Shown here piece after piece: positions 1-7,946 of a stretch of DNA of 64,000 nucleotides; within the stretch, counting starts at the first letter, position 1; each line of letters opens with the position of its first letter. The DNA is from CAIZGX01 sp964511555 (GTDB taxonomy: Bacteria; Bacteroidota; Bacteroidia; Flavobacteriales_D; Sanyastnellaceae). The position numbers and the translations under genes were made by a program. The stretch spans positions 1 through 64,000 of the forward strand of contig CAZEFR010000004.1 in NCBI GenBank assembly GCA_964511555.1. Direction: 5' to 3'. Under the pieces are notes generated by a model that did not search any database, was not told the origin of the DNA, and worked only from the letters and a program-made list of their open reading frames with translations.

Positions 1-220
1 ATTCGTTACATGGTAACATTAGTTGCTCCGCAACATTAGCCAACGGCATTCGTCCTGAGGACATTCGTTACATGGTAACATTAGTTGCTCCGCAACATTA
101 GCCAACGGCATTCGTCCTGAGGACATTCGTTACATGGTAACATTAGTTGCTCCGCAACATTAGCCAACGGCATTCGTCCGGAGGACATTCGTTACTGCGT
201 AACATTAGTTGCTTTGCAAC
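1..220 (+). repeat. Mini-hairpin array 1 (62-bp tandem unit)
   Basis: Three copies of a 62-bp unit (1-62, 63-124, 125-186) are followed by a partial fourth (187-220); the array probably continues to the left of the window. Each unit is four small hairpins: GTTAC-atg-GTAAC, GTTGC-tcc-GCAAC, GCC-aac-GGC and GTCC-tga-GGAC, joined by the linkers ATTC or ATTA. The first two copies are identical. The third differs by one base, in a loop (tga to gga). The last two hairpins keep the stems and have new loops (tgc, ttt). All visible changes fall in loops, which suggests that the stems are constrained. The array ends two bases before the stop codon of the minus-strand gene at 222-1112, so it is that gene's 3' untranslated region. 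Confidence 0.93.
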
Positions 221-221
221 A

Positions 222-1112
222 TCACCATTCAAATTTCAACCCAACACAATTCTGCATACTCGGATAAACATACGTCTTTGTTTCAGGAATGCTTAACACT
301 GAAACCGTTGGACGCAATTCAAAAAACAGATGCATCTTTTTCAGGACTTCGTTCTTTTTACCCAAACGAAAATCTACTCCAATTGGAACATACATCGCCG
401 CCATGTATCCCAACTTATTCTGAAAAACCTGACGATTCACATTCAGCGCATTGTACACAGACTGACTCGAAATGTAATTGTCGTTGGTATCTGTTATTCG
501 CTCTGAATCCCATGAATGCGAGTGAATCTCTGTGCGAGGTGCAATCGTGAGTCCGAAGTTCAATCCGACTCCTGAATAAAATGACATTCGCTTCGTAATA
601 TCCGTGGATGCTAAGTAAGAAAAATCCAATTTCACAGCAGTTGCCAAATATGAACTGTAAGTGAAATCGCGATGAACAGAATCTACAAATCCGTATACGC
701 TTCCGTTAGCAGAAGAGACCAACGTATCTATTCGTGTCGTAAACGAATTAGATGTGTTGTAAATTGAAGCATTTATTCCCTGCGCCGATAAACCTGCTCG
801 GAAAGTGCGATTCTTATTGTACTCCCCTGCTAATCCGTTTTTCTTTAGAGGATGAAAGGCGACATTAATATTTAACGCCGGGGCATTCCAACCAAATTGA
901 GTGGTGTAAGGCGTTGAATTCGCGGGTATCTGTGCACCGGGGGCAAGAACATTGAATTCATTCTGATTAATGTTCAATGGTGCAAGCGAGCGATCGCCTC
1001 CGAATGAAAGTTGAAATTGTGAAATCTTGTATTTCGGTTGTTTCACTTCTTGAGCGGTAGACGTGAATTGAATAGATGCAAATAAGAGAAACAGTGCGAT
1101 TGTCTTGTTCAT
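222..1112 (-). CDS. Exported outer-membrane beta-barrel-like protein
   Basis: This 296-residue protein has a clear signal peptide (Met-Asn-Lys, a hydrophobic stretch, cleavage after about residue 20 at TSTAQ). The mature part is rich in alternating hydrophobic and polar stretches with many Asn, Tyr, Phe and Ser residues, and it ends in an aromatic residue (Trp). These features fit an outer-membrane beta-barrel of the OmpW/PorT-like size class, but no named family is recognised. It is transcribed away from the TPR gene at 1255-1782, whose terminator lies in between. A hairpin array begins immediately after its stop codon. The function is unknown; the barrel assignment is inference from composition. 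Confidence 0.7.
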   Translation of the reverse strand: MNKTIALFLLFASIQFTSTAQEVKQPKYKISQFQLSFGGDRSLAPLNINQNEFNVLAPGAQIPANSTPYTTQFGWNAPALNINVAFHPLKKNGLAGEYNKNRTFRAGLSAQGINASIYNTSNSFTTRIDTLVSSANGSVYGFVDSVHRDFTYSSYLATAVKLDFSYLASTDITKRMSFYSGVGLNFGLTIAPRTEIHSHSWDSERITDTNDNYISSQSVYNALNVNRQVFQNKLGYMAAMYVPIGVDFRLGKKNEVLKKMHLFFELRPTVSVLSIPETKTYVYPSMQNCVGLKFEW

Positions 1113-1161
1113 TGTATTGTTATTTCGGTTCTCAAAACGGGCGATTCTTCAAAATATTGTT

Positions 1162-1188
1162 AAAAAAAAAGAGCGGAAATATTTCCGC
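1162..1188 (-). terminator. Rho-independent terminator of the 1255-1782 gene
   Basis: A perfect 16-bp palindrome, GCGGAAAT followed by ATTTCCGC (1173-1188), is followed on the minus strand by a run of T residues (nine A on the plus strand, 1162-1170). It lies about 70 bp past the stop of the 1255-1782 gene, with the pyrimidine-rich repeat in between. Confidence 0.8.
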
Positions 1189-1198
1189 CCCGAATAGA

Positions 1199-1253
1199 TT
1201 TTTCTTCCACCTCTCCTACCTTTTCTTCCCCTCTCTTAACTTCTCTTAACTTG
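1199..1253 (+). repeat. Pyrimidine-rich CTTCCCCTCT repeat, copy 1
   Basis: This nearly pure pyrimidine stretch contains CTTCCCCTCTCTTAAC and a following CTTAACTT repeat. A 21-bp stretch at 1217-1237 occurs exactly again at 19360-19380, inside the anti-sigma-like gene. CTTCCCCTCTCTTAAC is also at 19440-19455, and a related CCCCTCTCTTCCC occurs at 43336-43348. It is therefore one member of a small dispersed repeat family. It lies immediately downstream of the 1255-1782 stop codon. Confidence 0.7.
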
Positions 1254-1254
1254 A

Positions 1255-1782
1255 TTAACGACGCACCATCTTCGGACTGGCATTCAACATCTTCTTCACT
1301 TGCTTGATGTCGTTTTTCAAATATCCTTTTGAATCCAACGCTTCTGCTTTTTTCAAATGCATGGTCGCTGTCATTTTATCGTTCTTGTTTCCAGATAAAA
1401 CAGCAAGATTCAAATAGACTGCTGCTTTGTCAACGTCTTTCTTCAAACCAAGACGCAACGCTTCTTTGAACAAACGCTCGCTTTCAGAGAACTTGTTAGT
1501 TTGAACGTCCATAGACCCTTTGATGAAGAAATAGTATCCGCGTTGATTCTTCCACAACTGATTCACTTTAATGCGATCTAACCACTTGCGAGCCTTTTCA
1601 ATTTTTTGAACTTGCATGTAATAGAACACCAATATCATGCGAACACTGCGCGTACACATGAACACCAACAATGCCGAAGGAATAATCATGGCAATACCTC
1701 TTCCCCAATAACCTTCGCTAAACAAAAGAACGGTTAGAAAAACACTCGATAGCGCAAATAAAAACTTCACTGCATGATTCAT
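1255..1782 (-). CDS. Small membrane protein with TPR-like region
   Basis: The protein has 175 residues. The first 50 residues form two hydrophobic segments, so the protein is probably anchored in the inner membrane. The remainder is helical and amphipathic, and around residues 80-160 it has the spacing of two or three tetratricopeptide-like helix pairs, with small and aromatic residues at conserved positions (for example residues WKNQRGYYFFIKG and KAAVYLNLAVL). Bacteroidota encode many short membrane-anchored TPR proteins of unknown function. It is divergent from the TonB receptor at 1856 (74 bp apart). Its terminator is at 1162-1188. No specific role can be assigned. Confidence 0.7.
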   Translation of the reverse strand: MNHAVKFLFALSSVFLTVLLFSEGYWGRGIAMIIPSALLVFMCTRSVRMILVFYYMQVQKIEKARKWLDRIKVNQLWKNQRGYYFFIKGSMDVQTNKFSESERLFKEALRLGLKKDVDKAAVYLNLAVLSGNKNDKMTATMHLKKAEALDSKGYLKNDIKQVKKMLNASPKMVRR

Positions 1783-1823
1783 AATTCAATATTTGAAATG
1801 CAAATGTACGAAACACATTGAAG

Positions 1824-1831
1824 TATCTTCG
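1824..1831 (+). promoter_or_regulatory. Candidate -7 box (TATCTTCG) for the TonB receptor
   Basis: TATCTTCG matches the Bacteroidota -7 pattern TAnnTTTG with one change. It ends 24 bases before the ATG at 1856. The same octamer stands upstream of lgt (9142-9149) and of the haloperoxidase-like gene (18666-18673), both on the minus strand. Confidence 0.45.
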
Positions 1832-1855
1832 CACCACTGATTTTTATTCGGTATT

Positions 1856-3757
1856 ATGAAAACAAAAGATCTCCTGTTAACTGCCTTCGCGGCCATTGCA
1901 GCATTAAGCTCTTGGGCTCAGCCCGACACAATCAAAGTCATAGAAGGTATTGACCAACCGAGACCTTATGGTATTCACCGAGAGTACATAAACCTACCGA
2001 CCATAGAAACCTATGTCCTAGTGGGCGCAAACATTCAAGAGAAACGTTTGAACGGAAACTACGGACGCGATGTTCAAGTGATAACGAAGAAAGATATTCA
2101 GTCTCTTCCTGTTCGCAGTGTGAACGAATTATTGGGTTATGTATCGGGACTAGACATTCGTGAACGCGGGCCGTTCGGTGCGCAAGCAGACATCTCCATG
2201 ATGGGTGCGGGATTCGAGCAATGCCTTATTCTAATCAACGGTGTTCCCATGCGCGACCCGCAGACCGGACATCACATGCTGAACCTTCCGGTAGACCTTT
2301 CGCAAATTGAACGCATTGAAGTCATGAACGGAACGGCCGGAAGAATCTACGGTTCAAATGCCTTGGCCGGTGCCATTAATATTATCACTACTCTTCCAAA
2401 AGCAGGCTCTTCCTTTGTTGAAACCTTCAACGCTACAGCATCTTCACAAGAAGGATATTCAGCGAACGGCATTCAAGCCATGGCCGCCTTCGGAAGAAAC
2501 CGATCGCAACACAGCATTTCTGCAGGTCAATTCAAAACAAACGGATACCGATACAATTCTGCCAATGATCAACAACGCATCAGTTATCTCGGGCATTACC
2601 AGTTGAAGCGAAACAACACCTTGGATATCATGGCCGGACATTTCAAAAACAGCTTTGGAGCCAACGGCTTTTATGCCTATCCGTTCGACAAAGACGCAGT
2701 TGAAGAAGTGAACACTTCGTTTATTTCAGCGAAAGCAAATATTGTTGATGCGAAAAACATCTGGACCTTCAAGCCTATTGCCTATGCGCGTTTCAACAAA
2801 GATCATTATGTGCTCGTTGAAGACAATCCGAGTCTTTATGAAAACACCCACAACAGCAAAGCAGCGGGCATTGAATTACACGCTACTCGTGCAAATAAAA
2901 CTGGGCAACTAGGCCTAGGTGCTGAAGCAAGAACGGAAATTATTCAAAGCACTAACCTCGGTGATCACTCGCGCTCTTTCTTCAACATATACGCTGAAGA
3001 GCGCTTCGTGATTCGTAAGTTCAATACCACCGTTGGTGTCAATGCACAATACAACAGCGCTAACGGAATAAGCATCTTTCCTGGTGCTGAAACCATTCGC
3101 CACCTGAGAAACAAATGCGCCATCTTCGCTAACGTTGGAACCGGAAATCGCCTTCCTTCATACACTGAATTGTATTACTCCGATCGTGCAAACACAGGCA
3201 ACGATTCGCTATTGGAAGAAAAAGCACACAACATGGAAATAGGATTCAAAAAATTCGGAAGGTTGAATTTCACTGCAAGCGGATTTTATCGCAGCGTATA
3301 CAACGCCATCAACTACACGCGAGTGAGTGATGCCGATAAATGGACGCCTTCCAACTTTACCACCGTTAATTTCTTCGGGGTGAATGCGAATTTGCATTGG
3401 CAAGTTGGCGACAAAGCATCTTTGAAGTTGAACTACACCTACCTGAATGCACAACTCGGAACGGAGAACGACGTGCAAAGCAAATATGCCTTGTATCACG
3501 CAAGACACCGCATTACTTTTCAATACCGCCAACAAATAACAAATACATTTAGTACGAACCTCACCGTGCGTTATACCGAGCGCTTCACTGGAGCAAACTT
3601 CACGGTTGTAGATTTTCGTGGTATGTGGAAGTTGAATGAAAACATCACATTGAATTTCGATGTAACGAACTTACTCGATCGGAAATACATTGATCAAGGA
3701 TTCATTGAAATGCCAGGAAGATGGTACCGACTTGGATTCCGTTTCAACATAAACTAA
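1856..3757 (+). CDS. TonB-dependent receptor, BtuB-like
   Basis: This 633-residue outer-membrane receptor takes up a large ligand using energy from TonB. A signal peptide (cleavage near SSWAQ) is followed by a plug domain at about residues 65-175. The plug shows the typical pattern of an ITKKDIQ start, INGVPMRDPQTGHH and an IERIEVMNG...YGSNALAGAINI end. A beta-barrel follows and finishes in FRFNIN. The size and plug resemble the cobalamin-type (BtuB-like) receptors of Bacteroidota, but the ligand cannot be read from sequence. No cobalamin riboswitch fits in the 74-bp upstream gap, and no periplasmic binding or ABC genes are adjacent. The ATG at 1856 places the signal peptide correctly. Confidence 0.9.
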   Translation: MKTKDLLLTAFAAIAALSSWAQPDTIKVIEGIDQPRPYGIHREYINLPTIETYVLVGANIQEKRLNGNYGRDVQVITKKDIQSLPVRSVNELLGYVSGLDIRERGPFGAQADISMMGAGFEQCLILINGVPMRDPQTGHHMLNLPVDLSQIERIEVMNGTAGRIYGSNALAGAINIITTLPKAGSSFVETFNATASSQEGYSANGIQAMAAFGRNRSQHSISAGQFKTNGYRYNSANDQQRISYLGHYQLKRNNTLDIMAGHFKNSFGANGFYAYPFDKDAVEEVNTSFISAKANIVDAKNIWTFKPIAYARFNKDHYVLVEDNPSLYENTHNSKAAGIELHATRANKTGQLGLGAEARTEIIQSTNLGDHSRSFFNIYAEERFVIRKFNTTVGVNAQYNSANGISIFPGAETIRHLRNKCAIFANVGTGNRLPSYTELYYSDRANTGNDSLLEEKAHNMEIGFKKFGRLNFTASGFYRSVYNAINYTRVSDADKWTPSNFTTVNFFGVNANLHWQVGDKASLKLNYTYLNAQLGTENDVQSKYALYHARHRITFQYRQQITNTFSTNLTVRYTERFTGANFTVVDFRGMWKLNENITLNFDVTNLLDRKYIDQGFIEMPGRWYRLGFRFNIN

Positions 3758-3802
3758 AACAACTCGAGCGATTGAGTTATCTTAGCGAACAAGAAAAAAA
3801 GT

Positions 3803-4555
3803 ATGTCGGCATTCGGAAACCTTTTTAAAAAGAGAAGTCCTCAATTGGAAGAGGCCCTGAGCTTTGCTCCTCTTGTTGCCGATATGCACAGTCATTTGCT
3901 TCCGGGAATTGACGACGGTTCTGTTGATCTGGAAAATTCCATTGAACTCATTTCCGCCTTGCACAGCATGGGTTATCAAAAGCTCATTACCACTCCGCAC
4001 ATTTTCTGGGACATGTATAAAAACACGACCGAGATTATTCGCGAGAAGCAAGCCCTTGTCCAAGCAGAGTTGAACCTTCGCGGTATAGATGTTCAGTTGG
4101 AAGCCGCTGCGGAATACTACGTAGATGAGCATTTCGAAGAATTGATTGCCAAAGATGATATCCTAAGTTTTGGAGATAAATATGTGTTGTTTGAATTGTC
4201 TTTCGACACAGAACAGATCAACTACAAGCGCGCAATCTTCAATTTGCAATTGAATGGATACAAGCCAATCCTTGCTCACCCTGAACGTTACGAGTATTGG
4301 CACAGTAACTTTTCGAAATACGAGGATGTGGCCGATCGCGGAATACTTATTCAGATTAACACGAATTGTCTAACCGGACATTACGGTCCGGGTGTGAAGC
4401 GTATATCGGAACGCCTCATTGAAGCCGACTTGGTCGATTTCATAGGAACCGACACACACCACGTGGGACATTTGAATTTATTGGAGGCTATGCGCCGTTC
4501 TCCACTACTCAAAAAACTGATCGAATCGGGAAGACTACTCAATTCAACATTGTAA
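3803..4555 (+). CDS. CpsB/YwqE-type PHP-domain tyrosine phosphatase
   Basis: This 250-residue protein belongs to the PHP metal-dependent phosphoesterases that dephosphorylate tyrosine kinases controlling capsule export in Gram-positive bacteria; Bacteroidota carry close relatives. The metal-binding start is MHSHLLPGIDDGS, with His29 and His31. Later metal ligands are in TTPHI, in LAHPERY, and in the final GTDTHH. There is no signal peptide, so it is cytoplasmic. It lies 45 bp after the TonB receptor on the same strand and may be co-transcribed. The cognate tyrosine kinase is not in the window. Confidence 0.88.
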   Translation: MSAFGNLFKKRSPQLEEALSFAPLVADMHSHLLPGIDDGSVDLENSIELISALHSMGYQKLITTPHIFWDMYKNTTEIIREKQALVQAELNLRGIDVQLEAAAEYYVDEHFEELIAKDDILSFGDKYVLFELSFDTEQINYKRAIFNLQLNGYKPILAHPERYEYWHSNFSKYEDVADRGILIQINTNCLTGHYGPGVKRISERLIEADLVDFIGTDTHHVGHLNLLEAMRRSPLLKKLIESGRLLNSTL

Positions 4556-4627
4556 GCGACCACATTATTTTATTGTAAACATCCTTCGTTCAAACTTAAA
4601 TATCTTAAATTCGAAAAAACAAATAAC

Positions 4628-5161
4628 ATGAGCAAACAAATTTGGAACATTGACGCTTCTCACAGCGAAATTGGGTTTAAAGTTCGTCATATGATGATCA
4701 CGAATGTGAACGGTGTTTTCAACACCTATTCTGCAACTATGATGGCCGACGCAGCTGATTTTTCAGATGCAGAACTTTCATTTGAAGCAGACATTGATTC
4801 TGTGAATACTCGTAACGAGCAACGCGACGGTCACTTGAAGAGCCCTGAGTTTTTCGACGCTGAAAAATTCCCGAAATTATCTTTCAAGTCAACTTCTTTC
4901 ACGAAGTCAGGAGACGGCCAATACGTGATGAAAGGTCATTTCAACATGCATGGCGTAGAGAAAGAAATTTCCATGAATGTTGAATTTACCGGAACTGTGG
5001 TAGACCCATGGGGACAAGTAAAAGCGGGTTTCGAAATCACAGGAACTTTAAACAGAAGTGAGTTCGGTTTAACATGGAACGCCACAAGTGAAGACGGATC
5101 TATCGTTTTAGACGAAGTAATCAAATTGGCGTTGAACGTTCAAATGATTAAGCAAGTTTAA
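4628..5161 (+). CDS. YceI family protein
   Basis: This 177-residue protein is a YceI family lipocalin-like beta-barrel that binds polyisoprenoid or other lipophilic molecules. It starts with the family hallmark W-x-I-D-x-x-H-S (WNIDASHSEIGFKVRHMMI), followed by VNTRNEQRDGHLKSPEFFD and the C-terminal WG...GFEITGTLNRSEFGLTWN block. It has no signal peptide, unlike E. coli YceI, so this copy is probably cytoplasmic. Its stop codon overlaps the stop of the convergent TonB receptor gene by 4 bp (TTAA at 5158-5161). Confidence 0.93.
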   Translation: MSKQIWNIDASHSEIGFKVRHMMITNVNGVFNTYSATMMADAADFSDAELSFEADIDSVNTRNEQRDGHLKSPEFFDAEKFPKLSFKSTSFTKSGDGQYVMKGHFNMHGVEKEISMNVEFTGTVVDPWGQVKAGFEITGTLNRSEFGLTWNATSEDGSIVLDEVIKLALNVQMIKQV

Positions 5162-7368
5162 ATCGTTATTCCGAATGTGAAGAACAATGTTCTTCCGTTC
5201 GAAGGCAACAATCCAGGGCCGGGGTAACCTCCGGCCCTTCTTGTGAAATAATTTTCGTTGAACAAATTATTCACTCCAACCTGAATGGAGTAATTTTCTT
5301 TACCGCTGTACGCGAAACTTAAATCACTTACCGAATAAGCTGGAATTAATCCTGAAGTTGCCGCAGCGTTTGGCGTTACTGTATTCAACGCATCTGCAAA
5401 CGCTTCACTCACCTTGTTCAACTGGTAATTCGCACTGAAGCCTTTCAATTTGTATATTAAACCGTAACGTTGAATTCTACGTGGTGCATTCTCTACGAAT
5501 TTGTCGGTTCGGTCTGAAGCAGACCCTGCAATAATGGTAGGATCGTTCCAGCTGGTATAAATAGCTTCGTTGTAGGCAATGGAAACGAACGGTTGCAGGC
5601 TGCCCCACTTTCCTTGCTGAAAATTGTTCAGTAGATTTCCTTCAACATACATCTCCACTCCTTTAGACAACGAAGATCCTACATTGGTCACATAGCGAAC
5701 ATTGCTTATGGTGTAACTTCCAATTCTATCCTGAATATTCATCTGATAAACACTCACATCATAGTTTAAATAGTTCTTCCAAGAGCCACGCACACCCAAA
5801 TCAATGTTCAGTGATTCACTGTCTTTCAAATTTGGGTCTACCACATCGGTTGTTGCGGAAGGCACCACCTCTGAGAATGTCATTGGGCGAAAGGCCTGAG
5901 AAGCATTTGCGTATATTTCGTTGGTTTCGTTTAAGTGAAACTCTGAACCAAAGCCAGCTAATACTTTTGAGATACTGCGCTGCTGATAAGGAATTTCACC
6001 CAGGTTGTAATTCACCGTTCCACTACCCGAAGAAGTTACTTGCTCTACACGCACACCTGGCACCAATAAAAAACGCTTTCCTATATACAGGGCTTGCTCT
6101 GCAAAAAGTGCGTAGTTCTTCGTTCCGAAAACATAATTAACTCTGTACCCAAGCGAATCAACACTCATGTTGAAGTCAGAGCCTGTTGTACCGATTCCTC
6201 TTTGTCTGCGGATGGTTTTAGCCTGATAAGCTCTTGCTCCGAAAGCTAAGGTTTGCTCATTTCCAAACAAATCAAAAACATACTTCGCGCGCCACTCTGT
6301 TCCCAAATTCTGGTAAGTGTCTTCGTCTACTCTTCTATTTGCGTAATCATTGGTTGAAGGAAGAATTGCATCAGGTGTAGTTAGTGACTCTAAAAAACCA
6401 ACGCTGCTTCTTGCTGCTAACAATCCGAAAGTCTTTACTTCAAGCTGAAATTTTTCTGACATCTCAACGTCTAGCTGAATATTCAACATATTCCAAGGCG
6501 TACTCATCCAATTTCTTGCACGTGAACTTTGTTGCGGATCTTCTTGGAATTGAGCATCGGTTAATCCGCCCGGCTGCTGACTTAACATATTTGAATGCGT
6601 GTACTCGGCTTTTAATTTTACGCGGTTGCTAAAATCATAACCAAGACTAATAAATCCGGTTTGGGTTGTATAAACGCTATTTTTCCTCCATCCGTCAGAA
6701 GATCTTCGGTGATAGAATGAATAAAAAGTAAATTTATCTTTTCGAATACCTGTACTTACAAAATTGTTGAACAGGTTGAATGAGCCTATGGTCTGACGAA
6801 TTTTAGTTCTGCTTCCGTTCACGGCTGGTGCTTTATCTAGCACGTAATTAATCATTCCACCGAATTGCGGACCATATTGAAGGCTGCTGGCACCTCTGAG
6901 TACCTCTATTCGTGAAACCGCATCTGCAGGCGGAGTGTAATACGCCTCTGGATAACCGAAAATGTCTGAGGACATATCGTATCCATTCTGACGCATATTG
7001 AACTCCCAAGACCTGTTGGGACTTAATCCGCGTGTAGCTACACCTGTTTGAATTCCACTTCCGTCGTTTTCCCAAACCATTATACCCGGAATTCGTCCGA
7101 ATAACTGCCGAGCATTGTTCGAAGACAAGTCAATATTCAACTTCTCAGGTGTAACGAAAGAAGTTTTCTTTCCTCCGTAGATACGAACACCATCAATTGC
7201 TGGAAGGTTTCCTGTTTCATCTGTGGCAGACACTTTTATTTCAATGAACTGCGTCGTATACTTTGGTAACGTGTCTGCATCCGAGGTGAAATGTGGCAAA
7301 GTATCCTTCTGCGAGAATGCAGAAATTCCACATAAACAAAGCACTGACGTATATATCGCTCTTCTCAT
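5158..7368 (-). CDS. TonB-dependent receptor, FecA-like
   Basis: This 736-residue outer-membrane receptor has a signal peptide (cleavage near SAFSQ) and then an N-terminal segment with IDGVRIYGGKK, a plug domain of about 130 residues (ARQLFGRIPGIMVWENDGSGIQ, TRGLSPNRSWEFNMRQNGYD, VSRIEVLRGASSLQYGPQFGGMINY) and a long barrel. The pattern 'GIQ...TRGLSPNRSWEFN.RQNGY' is typical of FecA-type ferric-citrate/siderophore receptors in Bacteroidota. The ligand is not certain; iron chelates are the best guess. No FecR/sigma pair is next to it. It is a single-gene unit: the start is isolated and the end is convergent with yceI, sharing a TTAA stop overlap. Confidence 0.9.
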   Translation of the reverse strand: MRRAIYTSVLCLCGISAFSQKDTLPHFTSDADTLPKYTTQFIEIKVSATDETGNLPAIDGVRIYGGKKTSFVTPEKLNIDLSSNNARQLFGRIPGIMVWENDGSGIQTGVATRGLSPNRSWEFNMRQNGYDMSSDIFGYPEAYYTPPADAVSRIEVLRGASSLQYGPQFGGMINYVLDKAPAVNGSRTKIRQTIGSFNLFNNFVSTGIRKDKFTFYSFYHRRSSDGWRKNSVYTTQTGFISLGYDFSNRVKLKAEYTHSNMLSQQPGGLTDAQFQEDPQQSSRARNWMSTPWNMLNIQLDVEMSEKFQLEVKTFGLLAARSSVGFLESLTTPDAILPSTNDYANRRVDEDTYQNLGTEWRAKYVFDLFGNEQTLAFGARAYQAKTIRRQRGIGTTGSDFNMSVDSLGYRVNYVFGTKNYALFAEQALYIGKRFLLVPGVRVEQVTSSGSGTVNYNLGEIPYQQRSISKVLAGFGSEFHLNETNEIYANASQAFRPMTFSEVVPSATTDVVDPNLKDSESLNIDLGVRGSWKNYLNYDVSVYQMNIQDRIGSYTISNVRYVTNVGSSLSKGVEMYVEGNLLNNFQQGKWGSLQPFVSIAYNEAIYTSWNDPTIIAGSASDRTDKFVENAPRRIQRYGLIYKLKGFSANYQLNKVSEAFADALNTVTPNAAATSGLIPAYSVSDLSFAYSGKENYSIQVGVNNLFNENYFTRRAGGYPGPGLLPSNGRTLFFTFGITI

Positions 7369-7442
7369 AACCTTTATTTAGATTTATTCTCAATTGCAAA
7401 GAAATAGCAGATTGGAACAAACAGCAATACCACATTTATAGT

Positions 7443-7467
7443 AAAAAAGAGGACCAAGGTCCTCTTT
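7443..7467 (-). terminator. Rho-independent terminator of trxA
   Basis: On the minus strand a perfect 10-bp stem, AAAGAGGACC-tt-GGTCCTCTTT (7446-7467), is followed by T residues. It lies 27 bp past the trxA stop codon. A 17-base A homopolymer (7469-7485 on the plus strand) separates it from the gene. Confidence 0.85.
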
Positions 7468-7493
7468 CAAAAAAAAAAAAAAAAATGACGGAA

Positions 7494-7811
7494 TTATAAA
7501 TTCGCGTCAAGCTTCTCGGCAAGAACGTTCTTTGGAACTGCTCCTACGCTTTTGTCTACAACTTCTCCGTTCTTCACGAAAATAATTGTTGGTATATTTC
7601 TTATTCCAAATTTCGCACTGATCTCTGGATTGTTATCTACGTTTACCTTCCCCACAACAGCACGACCTTCGTATTCAGAATACAATTCGTCGACGATAGG
7701 ACCTACTAGTTTACATGGACCACACCATTCCGCCCAAAAATCAATCATCACTACTTTGTCTGAACCATCAACTAATTCGCTGTAGTTTGTGTCTGTAATT
7801 TCAACTGCCAT
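7494..7811 (-). CDS. trxA: Thioredoxin
   Basis: This 105-residue protein is a cytoplasmic thioredoxin that reduces disulfides in client proteins. The active site is W-C-G-P-C with Cys30 and Cys33, preceded by the usual VVMIDFWAE strand. The cis-proline is in the block RNIPTIIFVKNGE, and the chain closes with the VGAVPKNVLAEKL helix. Full length, with no signal peptide. It stands alone between a terminator and a good TACATTTG promoter box at 7867-7874. Close homologues elsewhere reduce ribonucleotide reductase and peroxiredoxins. Confidence 0.97.
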   Translation of the reverse strand: MAVEITDTNYSELVDGSDKVVMIDFWAEWCGPCKLVGPIVDELYSEYEGRAVVGKVNVDNNPEISAKFGIRNIPTIIFVKNGEVVDKSVGAVPKNVLAEKLDANL

Positions 7812-7866
7812 ATCTGTAAGTTTTTTAAGTTTCTTAAATGTTGTGTTTCGAAGACGAAACGGGGCA

Positions 7867-7892
7867 CAAATGTAATACTATCTTTCTTTCAA
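7867..7892 (-). promoter_or_regulatory. Promoter of trxA (TTG and TACATTTG)
   Basis: On the minus strand an exact TAnnTTTG box (TACATTTG, plus-strand 7867-7874) is preceded by TTG with a 15-base spacer. It lies 55 bases before the trxA ATG. The same octamer is used upstream of katG and clpC. Confidence 0.6.
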
Positions 7893-7946
7893 TTTCAATA
7901 AAAAAAACATCTTTTCTTTCACAATTTTGAAATAAATCACTGTTTT

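Noticed and set aside
1..220. CRISPR array
   Set aside because: Units are tandem with no unique spacers, are built of internal hairpins, and no cas genes are present.
209..550. Plus-strand ORF opposite the barrel gene, beginning inside array 1
   Set aside because: It is antisense to a gene with a convincing signal peptide and beta-barrel pattern, and has no homology-like features.
1783..1855. Cobalamin riboswitch upstream of the BtuB-like receptor
   Set aside because: Only 73 bp separate it from the divergent gene and no B12-box sequence is visible.
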